Source: Cyanidium caldarium (lineage: Eukaryota > Rhodophyta > Bangiophyceae > Cyanidiales > Cyanidiaceae). From it: a stretch of DNA of 64,000 nt. The stretch covers positions 434,001 to 498,000 of the forward strand of contig JANCYW010000001.1 in the NCBI GenBank assembly GCA_026184775.1, read 5' to 3'. Each line of letters begins with the position of its first letter. Positions within the stretch are counted from its first letter, which is position 1. Position numbers and translations under genes: made by a program. Below are positions 44,023 through 52,509 of the stretch, piece after piece. Under the pieces are notes generated by a model that was not told where the DNA came from, did not search any database, and was given only the letters and a program-made list of their open reading frames with translations.

Positions 44023-44409
44023 GACGCCAGTGATTCACCGCTGCGCACAGGTACGCGAGGCGGCGCGCCGGACGCAAGGCGAATCGCATCGCGCGGCCCC
44101 GAGATGGCCCGTCGGCCGACGGTGCACGCGACTTGACGCTGAGCAGACACCCATCGTCTGCGCGTTTGCTCCCAGAAATCGCCGTGAGCGTAGCCCACTC
44201 GAACACTCTCCTTATTTTCCAGGACGGCGACGTGGGCAGTCGCTCGGCGAGCGGCGCTGAGCTGGAGTGCGCGGGCGGCACGACGGGCGCTGGAGCGGGC
44301 GGTGGCGGGTCGGGTGTGCCGGGCGACGCGACTGCCGCCACCCCCAGCACCGCCGGCAGCGCCGCGCACCGCCGCGGCCTATGCGGTTCGAGTTTCGGGG
44401 CGATTGGAG
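44023..44409. promoter_or_regulatory. divergent intergenic region PrxQ / phytochelatin synthase
   Basis: 387 bp shared upstream region of two stress-related genes. The PCS frame is open to 44302 but only from GTG. No clear regulatory element recognised by eye. Confidence 0.4.
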
Positions 44410-45972
44410 ATGAACGCTGCGATGGTGACGGAGGAGGCGAGTGGGACGGCGAGCACTCGTAACCGGATGCATCTTTCCGAGTCCGCGCAACCGGCGTCGA
44501 ACGGGACATTCGCCGCCGCACCCACCGCCAACACCTCCCCTGAACCGACCGTCGCCGTCTCCTATTATCGTCGGCCACTGCCGCCGCAGTGCACAGCACT
44601 GGACTCACCAGCTGGCAGGGAGCGCTTTCAGCGTTCGTTCAACTCGGGCCACGCCGAGCCCTTCCTGCCGCTCATTTCGCAGTTCACCACGCAGAGCGAG
44701 CCGGCGTTTTGCGGGCTGGGCACGCTGGCCATGGTGTTAAACGCGCTGGAGCTGGATCCGGGCCGGTTGTGGAAGGGGCCGTGGCGCTGGTTCTCCGAGG
44801 AGCTGCTCGACTGCTGCTTGCCGCTGGACATGGTGGCGCGCGACGGAGTGTCGCTGCACGAGTTCCAGTGCCTGGGGCAGTGCAACGGCGCCGAGGTGCT
44901 CACGTTTCAGCCGCCCGCAGAGGGCGCGGATGCTACCGAAACGTCGCTGGAAGAGGCGCTCACGCTGGCCGCGTTTCGCGACTTGGTGCAGCGACACTGT
45001 CGCGATGCGCGTCCGCGGGAGCATTGCGGCTTCCTGGTGGTGTGTTATTCGCGAGCCACGCTCGGCCAGACCGGCAGCGGCCACTTTTCGCCGCTGGCCG
45101 CATACGACCCGCAGACGGACAGCGCGTTGGTGCTGGATGTGGCGCGTTTCAAGTACGCGCCGCACTGGGTGGGCGTCGAGCTGATGTACGAAGCGATGCG
45201 GCCGGTGGATCCGGCCACCGGTCGACCGCGCGGTCTAGCGGTGGTGCGACGGCGACGTGTGCCCACTGAACACGGTGTGATGCTGGATTCCGCCACAACA
45301 GAGGCCGTGGCCGAGGAGGAGGGCGAGGTGCTGGCGGCGGTCGGCGACGCCAAACCGTTGTTGCGCCGCCCGCAGACGTTGTTGTTGTCGCGCCTGGGCG
45401 AACAGCATGTGGTGGCGCAAGCCCTGCGCGACGCTCTGACGGCCACTCGGGCACTATTACGGAATGCGCCAGAGGACGGTGTGGATGCGCGCCCGGTGGC
45501 CGCCGGCCTCGTGCGCATTTGGCGCACCCACTTGCAGCGTTGCTTTGAAGTGACCCCGCTGACGGTGCGCGACCCATCGCCCAACCGCGACCCTGATAAC
45601 CGAGCAGTCGGCGACAAGCCGCCGTGTGGGTGTGTGGAATCGCGCCGCGCCCTCGTGCACGACGTGCTCCACTGCAGCCCGCTGATGCAAGTGGAGCGCG
45701 GCGGATCCGGCGAGGGAGACGAGACGGTCGTTGCACCTATTCAGCCGATGACCGCGTTGGTCATCGCCGCAGTGGCCGAGTTGGCGCTGCGCCCCGCCAG
45801 CGCAGCGGATGATGTCGCGCCGAACATGCACGACGACGGCGACGACGACGACGCTCCCGACGGCGCCTCCGTGTCTCGACAACTGGTCGGCCGCAGCGAC
45901 ATCGCCTACGCGGAGGTGCTCCGCGTCGCCGACGTGCTGGAGGGGTTCCTGCGTTCCGCCGGGGTAAAGTGA
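44410..45972 (+). CDS. PCS: Phytochelatin synthase
   Basis: 520 aa from the ATG at 44410. The papain-like catalytic domain spans about 50-265. It has FNSGHAEPFLPLISQFTTQSEPAFCGLGTLAMVLNAL with Cys101, the oxidative-pocket stretch DGVSLHEFQCLGQCNGAEV, His225 in GQTGSGHFSPLAAYDP and Asp243 in VLDVARFKYAPHWV. These form the complete Cys-His-Asp triad. The enzyme transfers gamma-Glu-Cys units between glutathiones to make phytochelatins that chelate Cd, As and other metals. The C-terminal half is the variable region, with scattered Cys (LDCCLPL lies in the catalytic part; CGCVESR, VLHCSPL in the tail) and an acidic run DDGDDDDAPDG. The first 45 residues are extra. Confidence 0.95.
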   Translation: MNAAMVTEEASGTASTRNRMHLSESAQPASNGTFAAAPTANTSPEPTVAVSYYRRPLPPQCTALDSPAGRERFQRSFNSGHAEPFLPLISQFTTQSEPAFCGLGTLAMVLNALELDPGRLWKGPWRWFSEELLDCCLPLDMVARDGVSLHEFQCLGQCNGAEVLTFQPPAEGADATETSLEEALTLAAFRDLVQRHCRDARPREHCGFLVVCYSRATLGQTGSGHFSPLAAYDPQTDSALVLDVARFKYAPHWVGVELMYEAMRPVDPATGRPRGLAVVRRRRVPTEHGVMLDSATTEAVAEEEGEVLAAVGDAKPLLRRPQTLLLSRLGEQHVVAQALRDALTATRALLRNAPEDGVDARPVAAGLVRIWRTHLQRCFEVTPLTVRDPSPNRDPDNRAVGDKPPCGCVESRRALVHDVLHCSPLMQVERGGSGEGDETVVAPIQPMTALVIAAVAELALRPASAADDVAPNMHDDGDDDDAPDGASVSRQLVGRSDIAYAEVLRVADVLEGFLRSAGVK

Positions 45973-46137
45973 GCGCCGCACCGAGTGCCTCCCCGAGTCA
46001 GTCGTGATTTACGTGTTAGCAGAGAGAGGGAGGGGGCAAACGCCTCCGTCGGTGCCTCGCACACCGTGCCACGCTGCGTGGCCGTGACAACCCCCGCTGC
46101 CGAATGCAACGGCGTCTGGTGTATGCGCCGATGCGCG

Positions 46138-48009
46138 CTAGTGCTTGGTCCGCTTGCGTCGTCGCGCGCTGCTACTGCCTCCGCCTCCGCCACCGCCACC
46201 ACCACCACCGCCCTTTTTGTGTCCCAGATGCCGGTTGCGGTTGGACTGCTTGTAGATGCGACACTGCGAGCGCTCCGGACACGTACCGCGACAGTGGGTA
46301 CACTCCCAATGGTCGCTGCGCGCCCAGCCGTACTCCTCGAAGCACCTGCTGCAGGTTACTTTGCGGCATCCTCCGGGCAGGTTCACACACGTCTGCAGGT
46401 CTTTGGTGCGCGCGCACACGTGGCAGAAACGCGAGGGCGCGGCGTGCGTGCCGGGGCGGTATCGTCCCGAGCCGGTGCAACCGCGCGCAGCGCCGCCGCT
46501 GCTGGCCGAGGTGCCGCTGCTGCCAGCGGTGGTGGTGGTGGTGATGGTGGTGGTGGTGGGTGTCTTGCGCCGAAAGGCGAAGGAGGGCCGCGGCGATGCC
46601 GATGTCACCGACGACGAGTGCGACGTCATCGAGTGGGTGTCGCTGTCCGATACCGGCGGCAGCGCTATGGCCGCTCGCGGCGGCGCACCGCCACGCGGAT
46701 GTGCCGCGGTGAGGGCGGCTTCAGACGATAGCGGCATGGCGAGCGCTTGTCGCTGTGCCGCCCACTGCGACAAGTCCCCCTCGGACCAATTGCGGGCAGC
46801 ACCGAACGGGGGCGACGGTTGGCAGACGTGGGGATGTGGTGCAGCGGCAGCCGCCCCCGTCGTCCAGCGCCGCTGACGACGCTGCGCATCCATAAACTCC
46901 AGACTCGTCAACAACGAGGCCGCGTACACCTCATCGGCGGTGCTGGCCACCAGGCGGTGTCGTCGCTTGCTGCGCGGACTGGTGCGGACGTCGCTCTCGC
47001 TCTGCACCCCGGAATAGGAGTGTGTCTCGCCCGGTTGCGATGGCGGTAACGCTTGCGACGGCGACGGCGACGGACCATCCGCTTCCTCCTCCGCCTCCTC
47101 CCGCTCCCCTGCCGCTCCCTGCGCATGCCACGGTGGTCGCAGTGGCGCCTGCTGCCGTTCCGCCAGCGCCCGCTGCTCGTACTCGCGCGCATCCACATAC
47201 TCGTACAGCACCGCGTCGCGGGTGCTCTCGTCTACGCGACGCCACGAACGGTACGGGCTGTCCGGATCCAGATGGTCGATGCACAGCGTGCCAGCCAACG
47301 CCATGCGCAACGAACTGTTGGTGCGCCGCAACACCTTGATCTTCCCGGCGGACGAGTCGGAAACGCTGCCAGGCGACGGGCCGCGGCCGGGCGGCGCTGC
47401 GGGATCGGCAGCGCCGACCGCAACCCCCTCTCGGCCGTTCGACCCAGAGCTCGTCGGCTCGCTCATCGCCTGCTGGCCCATCTGCACAAACCGCTGATCG
47501 ATCTTCTCCAGCGCCGCGCGCACCGCCAGCGTCTTGGGCGAATCTTCTCGCGCCGACGCCGCCGCCGCCTCCACGCCGACCAGCGCCGCCGGCGACGGCG
47601 TCCTCTCCGTCACCGTCACTGCCTCCTCCTCCTCCTTCTTCTCCTCCTGTGCCCGGCGCGCCCGCGCTTCCCGCTGCTGCCGTTCCATCAACCGGTGCTT
47701 CAGCGCCGCCAGTTTGCGCACACACACCATATCGCGCCAGTTGCCCTCATCACCAGCCTCCAACAACACATCCAGCTTGTGCAGCAACGACGGCACGTCC
47801 TCCTGCCCACCCTCATCCCCGTGTTCGTACGGCGGTCGCTGTCCCCACGGCGCCACCGACGCACCGGCTTCCCCGCCGCACAACGTGGGACCGGCGCTCC
47901 GTGCCCGCTCCGGTTTGGCGGCCGCCGCGGCCGCCCCCGTCCATCCCAAACCAGGCGCGTCACCGTCCCCGGCCCGCTCCACATCCTCATGCATCATGAA
48001 GTACACCAT
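46138..48009 (-). CDS. zf-4CXXC_R1 (CDCA7-like) zinc-finger protein
   Basis: 623 aa from the ATG at 48009 (upstream GTG excluded). The N-terminal ~520 residues are disordered and charged, with a coiled segment (about 100-140, RQQREARARRAQEEKKEEEE). Near the C-terminus lies one cysteine cluster (about 540-595): FCHVCARTKDLQTCVN, CRKVTCSRCFEEYG and WECTHCRGTCPERSQC. This is the zf-4CXXC_R1 pattern of CDCA7 and related chromatin proteins. The end is a poly-Gly run then basic ARRRKRTKH, a likely nuclear signal. CDCA7 recruits the HELLS remodeller and reads hemimethylated DNA; whether this protein does so is unknown. Confidence 0.8.
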   Translation of the reverse strand: MVYFMMHEDVERAGDGDAPGLGWTGAAAAAAKPERARSAGPTLCGGEAGASVAPWGQRPPYEHGDEGGQEDVPSLLHKLDVLLEAGDEGNWRDMVCVRKLAALKHRLMERQQREARARRAQEEKKEEEEAVTVTERTPSPAALVGVEAAAASAREDSPKTLAVRAALEKIDQRFVQMGQQAMSEPTSSGSNGREGVAVGAADPAAPPGRGPSPGSVSDSSAGKIKVLRRTNSSLRMALAGTLCIDHLDPDSPYRSWRRVDESTRDAVLYEYVDAREYEQRALAERQQAPLRPPWHAQGAAGEREEAEEEADGPSPSPSQALPPSQPGETHSYSGVQSESDVRTSPRSKRRHRLVASTADEVYAASLLTSLEFMDAQRRQRRWTTGAAAAAPHPHVCQPSPPFGAARNWSEGDLSQWAAQRQALAMPLSSEAALTAAHPRGGAPPRAAIALPPVSDSDTHSMTSHSSSVTSASPRPSFAFRRKTPTTTTITTTTTAGSSGTSASSGGAARGCTGSGRYRPGTHAAPSRFCHVCARTKDLQTCVNLPGGCRKVTCSRCFEEYGWARSDHWECTHCRGTCPERSQCRIYKQSNRNRHLGHKKGGGGGGGGGGGGSSSARRRKRTKH

Positions 48010-48312
48010 GAGGTGACCGCCAACGCCCAAGCACACTCCGGTCGTTCAGGTCGTCCAACGTGCGGCCGGTCAGAGCGGCAGGGCCACGCCTCGGGGAGGT
48101 GGGGGCCGTGGACGCGCAAGGCCGTTCGTCCGCGCGCGCGAGATTGCGGCGGGCAGCGCGCGTGCAGCGCGGCGAGTCGGTGGAGGGGAGCGCGCGTCCG
48201 AGCACGAGAACGAAGCACACACACACACACACAGAGAGAGAGAGGGAGAGGCTGATGGGGCGGCGGTGTGGGCATGGTTCCGAACACCTCGACCTTGAAT
48301 CGGGAAGGGTGA
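48010..48312. repeat. divergent promoter region with (CA)n(GA)n microsatellite
   Basis: 303 bp between divergent ATGs. Bases about 48215-48232 are a (CA)n run that passes directly into (GA)n to about 48244. It lies in the presumed LipB 5' UTR or promoter. Confidence 0.6.
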
Positions 48313-49176
48313 ATGGAGAGACGAAAACGATTCGACGACGTTGTCAACCCACGCTCCCGTTTCATGTGCCTGGGCGGTCGGTGGTTGCGGGCGTTGCACG
48401 CGGCAGCGGCGCTGCGCGCCGATCGACAGTGCTGGTTTTATGACTTGCGTTCGGCGCCGATAGATTACCGGGCGGCACACGCTTGGCAACTGCAGCTGCG
48501 GCGAGAGCGCGCTGGCGCGGCTCGGCAGGCGACCGCGTGGACGCCCGCGCTGTCGGACGTTTTCATCCTGCTCACGCACCGGCCGGTGTATACGCTGGGC
48601 ACGCGAGCCACCGAGGCGCACCTCAAGTTTGACACTGCGCAGCCGCCGTGCCAGTGGGTGCGCACGGAGCGCGGCGGCCACGTCACGTATCACGGGCCGG
48701 GGCAGCTGGTGGGGTATCCGATACTGGATCTTCGACGACATCGCTGTGACTTGCGGTGGTATGTGCGGACCCTGGAGGAGGTGTTGCTGCAGACGCTGGC
48801 GCATTTCGGAGTGCGCGCGAGTCGTATGCCCGCCCACAGCGGCGTCTGGGTGGATGACGCCTACAAGGTGGCTGCCATCGGCGTCAGCGCCACCCGCTGG
48901 ATCACTTGTCACGGATTTGCGCTCAACGTGGAGCGCCAGTCGGTGCCGCCGTTTGCGCGCGTCGTGCCTTGCGGGCTGGACAGTCTGCGCATCGGCTGCT
49001 TGCACGATTTTGTGCCACGGCCGGAGGATGCCCCACTGGATGCCGTGCGCCAAGTGCTGGCCGAGCGTTTCGCGGACGTGTTCCAATTGCAGCTGGTGCC
49101 CTATCACCAGCAGCCGACGTCGGAAGGGGGGCGGGAGGAGGCCGGGGTACGAACGGCATCCCGCACGGCGGTCTGA
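48313..49176 (+). CDS. lipB: Octanoyltransferase LipB (lipoate biosynthesis)
   Basis: 287 aa. LipB core: LLTHRPVYTLGTRATEAHL, TERGGHVTYHGPGQLVGYPILDL, the catalytic Lys in YKVAAIGVSATRWITCHGFALNV and the catalytic Cys in VVPCGLDSLRIG. It moves octanoyl from acyl carrier protein to lipoyl domains (GCV-H and E2 subunits) for lipoyl synthase. A ~45-residue Arg-rich N-terminus could target mitochondria or plastid. The start ATG at 48313 is followed at once by a basic stretch. The C-terminal 20 residues are not conserved. FdC2 follows in tandem after 259 bp. Confidence 0.95.
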   Translation: MERRKRFDDVVNPRSRFMCLGGRWLRALHAAAALRADRQCWFYDLRSAPIDYRAAHAWQLQLRRERAGAARQATAWTPALSDVFILLTHRPVYTLGTRATEAHLKFDTAQPPCQWVRTERGGHVTYHGPGQLVGYPILDLRRHRCDLRWYVRTLEEVLLQTLAHFGVRASRMPAHSGVWVDDAYKVAAIGVSATRWITCHGFALNVERQSVPPFARVVPCGLDSLRIGCLHDFVPRPEDAPLDAVRQVLAERFADVFQLQLVPYHQQPTSEGGREEAGVRTASRTAV

Positions 49177-49435
49177 ATCGTTGGATGGAGTGGCTGCTGG
49201 AATGAACCGCCGAGGCGCAACCTATATCGCAGACGGACTGCCTGCATATCTCCTGAACATTATCATGGGCGCTCTTCACGCACCTCTCCCTCTCCGTGAC
49301 TCTCTGACCGGCCACCTCCCCCTCCGGTCACCGCGCGAGACGACGGGCAATTCCCGGCGCCTCTTCACCGCTCGGGCTGCCGGCGGATCGCGGAGCCGCC
49401 ACTTGCAACCGAGTCTCGGGCGCTTTCCACAAAAC

Positions 49436-49987
49436 ATGGCCTTTGTGGTGCAGCCTTGCACGCATCATACGCTCCAGAGCGGTCATCGACACGTGCTCAC
49501 GTGGCGGAGACGGCCTGGCAGCCGGCCGGCCACAGCCACCGCCAGCGCTCGCCGCGCGCGCCCTCGACCACGACGGCCGCTGCTGGCGTGCGGCGGGGCG
49601 CTGCCGGGCGACCCGCACGCCCGTACGTATCCGGTGACGGTGCACAATTATCGCGGCGACCAAAAGCTGTCGGTAGAGGTGCCCGAGGACCGCTTCATCT
49701 GGTGGTATTTGGAGGAGCAGGGGCACGTCCTGCCGCACTTGTGCATCAGCGGCTGCTGTACGACGTGCGCCGCCAAGGTCATCTCCGGACAATTGGAGCA
49801 GCCGGACGCCCTGGGACTGACCAACGATCTGCAGCGACAGGGCTACTGTCTGTTGTGCGTGAGTTATCCGCGCTCCGAACTGCACCTGCAGCTGCAGGAC
49901 GAGGACGAAGTGTACCTGAAGCAGTGGGGCTCCAGCTTCGAAGGCGGCGGCGTGGAATGGGGTGGCGTGATGCCCGAAGATGACTGA
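49436..49987 (+). CDS. FDC2: Ferredoxin C2-like [2Fe-2S] protein, plastid
   Basis: 183 aa from the ATG at 49436, giving an Arg/Thr/Ala-rich transit peptide (1-52); an in-frame ATG at 49202 would add 78 residues. The plant-type ferredoxin fold has cluster ligands Cys103, Cys108 and Cys111 (C-x4-C-x2-C, CISGCCTTCAAKV) and Cys141 (YCLLCVSYP). GCCTTCA, SGQLEQPDALGLTNDL, ELHLQLQDEDEVYLKQWG and a C-terminal extension beyond the usual ferredoxin end are specific to FdC2. FdC2 is a minor plastid ferredoxin linked in plants to chlorophyll biosynthesis and photosynthesis regulation. Confidence 0.93.
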   Translation: MAFVVQPCTHHTLQSGHRHVLTWRRRPGSRPATATASARRARPRPRRPLLACGGALPGDPHARTYPVTVHNYRGDQKLSVEVPEDRFIWWYLEEQGHVLPHLCISGCCTTCAAKVISGQLEQPDALGLTNDLQRQGYCLLCVSYPRSELHLQLQDEDEVYLKQWGSSFEGGGVEWGGVMPEDD

Positions 49988-50190
49988 GTGCGAAAGCGGT
50001 GGCGATGTGGGGGCCCGGATGCACTGACTTTAACGTTGCGACCGGCGGTATACCCCGAGATGCTCGCGCGGCCCGGCGCCACACACCGGAGCCATATGGC
50101 TGAGCGACGGGAGAATGCGACATCCGCGACGATGCCCTTTCCGCTGGCAATGGATGCCAGGGTGTTACGCAGCATCGCCCCCTCTCTCGC

Positions 50191-51417
50191 TCACTTGATC
50201 AGGAACTGCATCACAACGGGACAGTGGTCGGAGAGGCGATGCACTTGGCTGCGGTCCTCGGTGCGCTCGCCACGCAACGCCGCGAGTATCTCCAGGTCGT
50301 GCCGGATAAAGCTGTCGGTCACCCGCGGTGCCGCCGACGCACTGCAGCAAAAGTAGTCCAATCGCCAGCCGCGGTTCTGCAGGTAGTTTTGCGGATGTCG
50401 ATGGCCCACATACGAATACGCCCGCACGTCCGGATGCAGGTATCGGAAGGTGTCCACCAGGTGGCAATGCGCGAGCGTCTCTGAGAAGCTGGCGCGCTCC
50501 TCATCGGTGAAGCCGGCGCTGCGGCGGTTGCCCTCCGGGTTCCAAATGTCGATCTCCTGGTGGGCGCAGTTCAGGTCGCCGCACCATATCACCGGCACCG
50601 GCCGGCGCTGCTGTAATAGCTGCAGCTGTCGTCGCACCGCCCGGTCCCAGACGTTCACCCGATAATCCAGCCGCTTCAGCCCTACGCCGCTGTTCGGCAC
50701 GTACATGGCGCATACGGTGCAGGCGGCAAACTCCAGGGTGATGACGCGGCCCTCGTCGTCGACGACGCCCACCTCCGCGTCGAAGCCGCGCTGCACCCGC
50801 AGCGGCTTGCCGAGCCGCGAGTCCCGCCGCAACCACACCGCCGTGCCCGCGTAGCCCTTGCGAGCGGTGCAGCTGTGCAGTATCGGTTGCGGGTAGTCGG
50901 CACACCACCGCGCCTGCTGCACCGCCTCGTGGTGCTCGGTGGAAGTCTTGATCTCCTGCATGGCGATCAGGTCCGGCTGCTCCCGCTCCAGGTAGGCGCT
51001 GAGAAAGTCGTCTTCGCGCCGCAGGGCGGCCCGCAACGAAGTCACGTTGTACGACACCAGTTTGGCGATGGACGCGTCGGTACCGCGTTGCAGCGGCCGC
51101 CCGCTCACGCTCTGCGGGATGAGCGACTCGGGCGGTGGCGTCGGCGCACTCTCCGGCTCCACGTCTGCCCTGACAGACGCACTCGCCTCGCCTTCCAACT
51201 TGCGTTTCTTCCTGGGCATGGCTGCACCGCGACGTGCCGCCGAGCAGTGGAGGCGGTGGCGGCGCCCCAGAAGATGCGGCGACGGCCCACAGCGCTGCTT
51301 TAGAGGGTTGTCGTAGACGACACCGCGGTATCGCCAGCCCACGACGTGCTGGGCGGCGCGACAACCGCCAGTGACCAACGGAGCGAACAGCGGCAGCAGA
51401 TGTCCGACGCGCCGCAT
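50191..51417 (-). CDS. AP endonuclease (ExoIII/APE1 family)
   Basis: 408 aa from the ATG at 51417. Met67 (51219) starts MPRKKRKLEGEAS, a nuclear-signal-like sequence, and gives a 342-aa form. The longer form has a basic/hydrophobic leader (MRRVGHLLPLFAPLVTGG) suitable for an organelle. Exo-endo-phosphatase motifs: LVSYNVTSLRAAL, DLIAMQEIKTS with the metal-binding Glu, AMYVPNSGVGLKRLDYR, VIWCGDLNCAHQEIDIWNP with the catalytic Asp-Asn, RAYSYVGHR, WRLDYF and LSDHCPV with the catalytic His. It cuts abasic sites in base-excision repair. The frame is open upstream to 51759 with no better start. Confidence 0.94.
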   Translation of the reverse strand: MRRVGHLLPLFAPLVTGGCRAAQHVVGWRYRGVVYDNPLKQRCGPSPHLLGRRHRLHCSAARRGAAMPRKKRKLEGEASASVRADVEPESAPTPPPESLIPQSVSGRPLQRGTDASIAKLVSYNVTSLRAALRREDDFLSAYLEREQPDLIAMQEIKTSTEHHEAVQQARWCADYPQPILHSCTARKGYAGTAVWLRRDSRLGKPLRVQRGFDAEVGVVDDEGRVITLEFAACTVCAMYVPNSGVGLKRLDYRVNVWDRAVRRQLQLLQQRRPVPVIWCGDLNCAHQEIDIWNPEGNRRSAGFTDEERASFSETLAHCHLVDTFRYLHPDVRAYSYVGHRHPQNYLQNRGWRLDYFCCSASAAPRVTDSFIRHDLEILAALRGERTEDRSQVHRLSDHCPVVMQFLIK

Positions 51418-51712
51418 CACTGAGGAAGGGAGCGAGGCAGCGGAGTGGTGGCGGAGGGAGAGGAGCGAGTGAGACGGCGAGGCGGAGGGAGTATTGGCGC
51501 GGGAGGAAGGGCGTGTCCGGTGAGATGGGGTGCCTGTGTTGGGGAAGCGCGACGGGTACGTCCGACAGACACGTGTGTCGAAGTTGAAGACGCCCATACA
51601 AACCAGTCTGCTGTGCTCAGAATGTGACTCGCAGACCGTGGCGGATTCCGCCGTGGAATCGCTGCCGCGTCCAGCACATACCGACAGCGGCCTCCGCTCC
51701 GTCACGCGCAGG

Positions 51713-52150
51713 TTACCGTGGCACCTCCTCCTCCTCCTCCTCGTCGTCGTCGTCGTCATCGACTTCGATTCGGTACGATTCGCCTCGCACAGTCACCACG
51801 TCGCCGGCGACGATCTTGCGCCCGCGACGCGTCTCCGGCTGGCCGTTGACCAGAACCTCCCCCGATTGAATCATGAACTTGGCTTGCCCACCGGTTCCCG
51901 CCAAGTTCTGCTGTTTCAACAGAATGCCCAGGGTGATGTGCTTTCGACGTTGTCTCTCGGGCGGCAGGAGCTCCGCCTCCACCCGCCGCACCGACTCGTC
52001 GCTGCACGCACAGAGCGAGAGGGCGTGACGAGCGCCGCCCCGGTTCACGTAGGTTGAGGAGGCGCCGGTGAGCTCAACTCGGCCGCATCGATGAAGTGGA
52101 CGTCGACCTCGGGCACTCCATCGTAGTGAAAACGCCGGAGAGAGGAACAT
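51713..52150 (-). CDS. Organellar S4-domain RNA-binding protein (YaaA/YbcJ type)
   Basis: 145 aa. A leader of ~65 residues without a fold, low in acids (MFLSPAFSLRWSARGRRP), is followed by a small S4 domain (about 70-128): ITLGILLKQQNLAGTGGQAKFMIQSGEVLVNGQPETRRGRKIVAGDVV. This resembles bacterial YbcJ/YaaA-like S4 proteins, which bind structured RNA and ribosomes. The C-terminus is a run of 7 Asp and 6 Glu before VPR, encoded by tandem trinucleotides (51721-51760), an unusual addition. Plastid or mitochondrial location is inferred from the leader. The start ATG is at 52150. Confidence 0.85.
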   Translation of the reverse strand: MFLSPAFSLRWSARGRRPLHRCGRVELTGASSTYVNRGGARHALSLCACSDESVRRVEAELLPPERQRRKHITLGILLKQQNLAGTGGQAKFMIQSGEVLVNGQPETRRGRKIVAGDVVTVRGESYRIEVDDDDDDEEEEEEVPR

Positions 52151-52509
52151 GCTGCCACCTCACGGGCACGTATCACGCGTTGCGACGAACCGCCGGCCAC
52201 CGCTTCGGTGACGCGACCCACACGCGACGCGCGTCGGGGGGAGGCCGGGGTGGTTGTCTGCCGCGGTGGATGTCGCGATAACGGCGAGCGTTGGAAGAAA
52301 TGAAGAGCGGCACCGAGTACTGGGAGTGTGGATATAGGGTATCGGTATAGCGGTGGTGTCGCGACGGGTTGGCGGCACTTGTTGCGTGCGTGGATCGGGC
52401 GTTCGTTGTCGTTGGTTCGTGTAGCGAACGATCCGGTTATTCTGGCGCCGCGACGTACGCTGTGGGGCGCGGCAGCCCGATTCCCAAGGGAGGTTCGACG
52501 ATCCCTCCA
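52151..52509. promoter_or_regulatory. divergent intergenic region S4 protein / sugar-nucleotide transporter
   Basis: 359 bp between divergent ATGs. A TATA-like ggatatagggtatcggtatag lies near 52330-52350 on the plus strand, about 160 bp before the transporter ATG. No gene is seen. Confidence 0.35.

Noticed and set aside
47053-48255. 400-codon open frame on the plus strand, Arg/His-rich
   Set aside because: Antisense to the zf-4CXXC_R1-like gene; low-complexity translation of its reverse strand.
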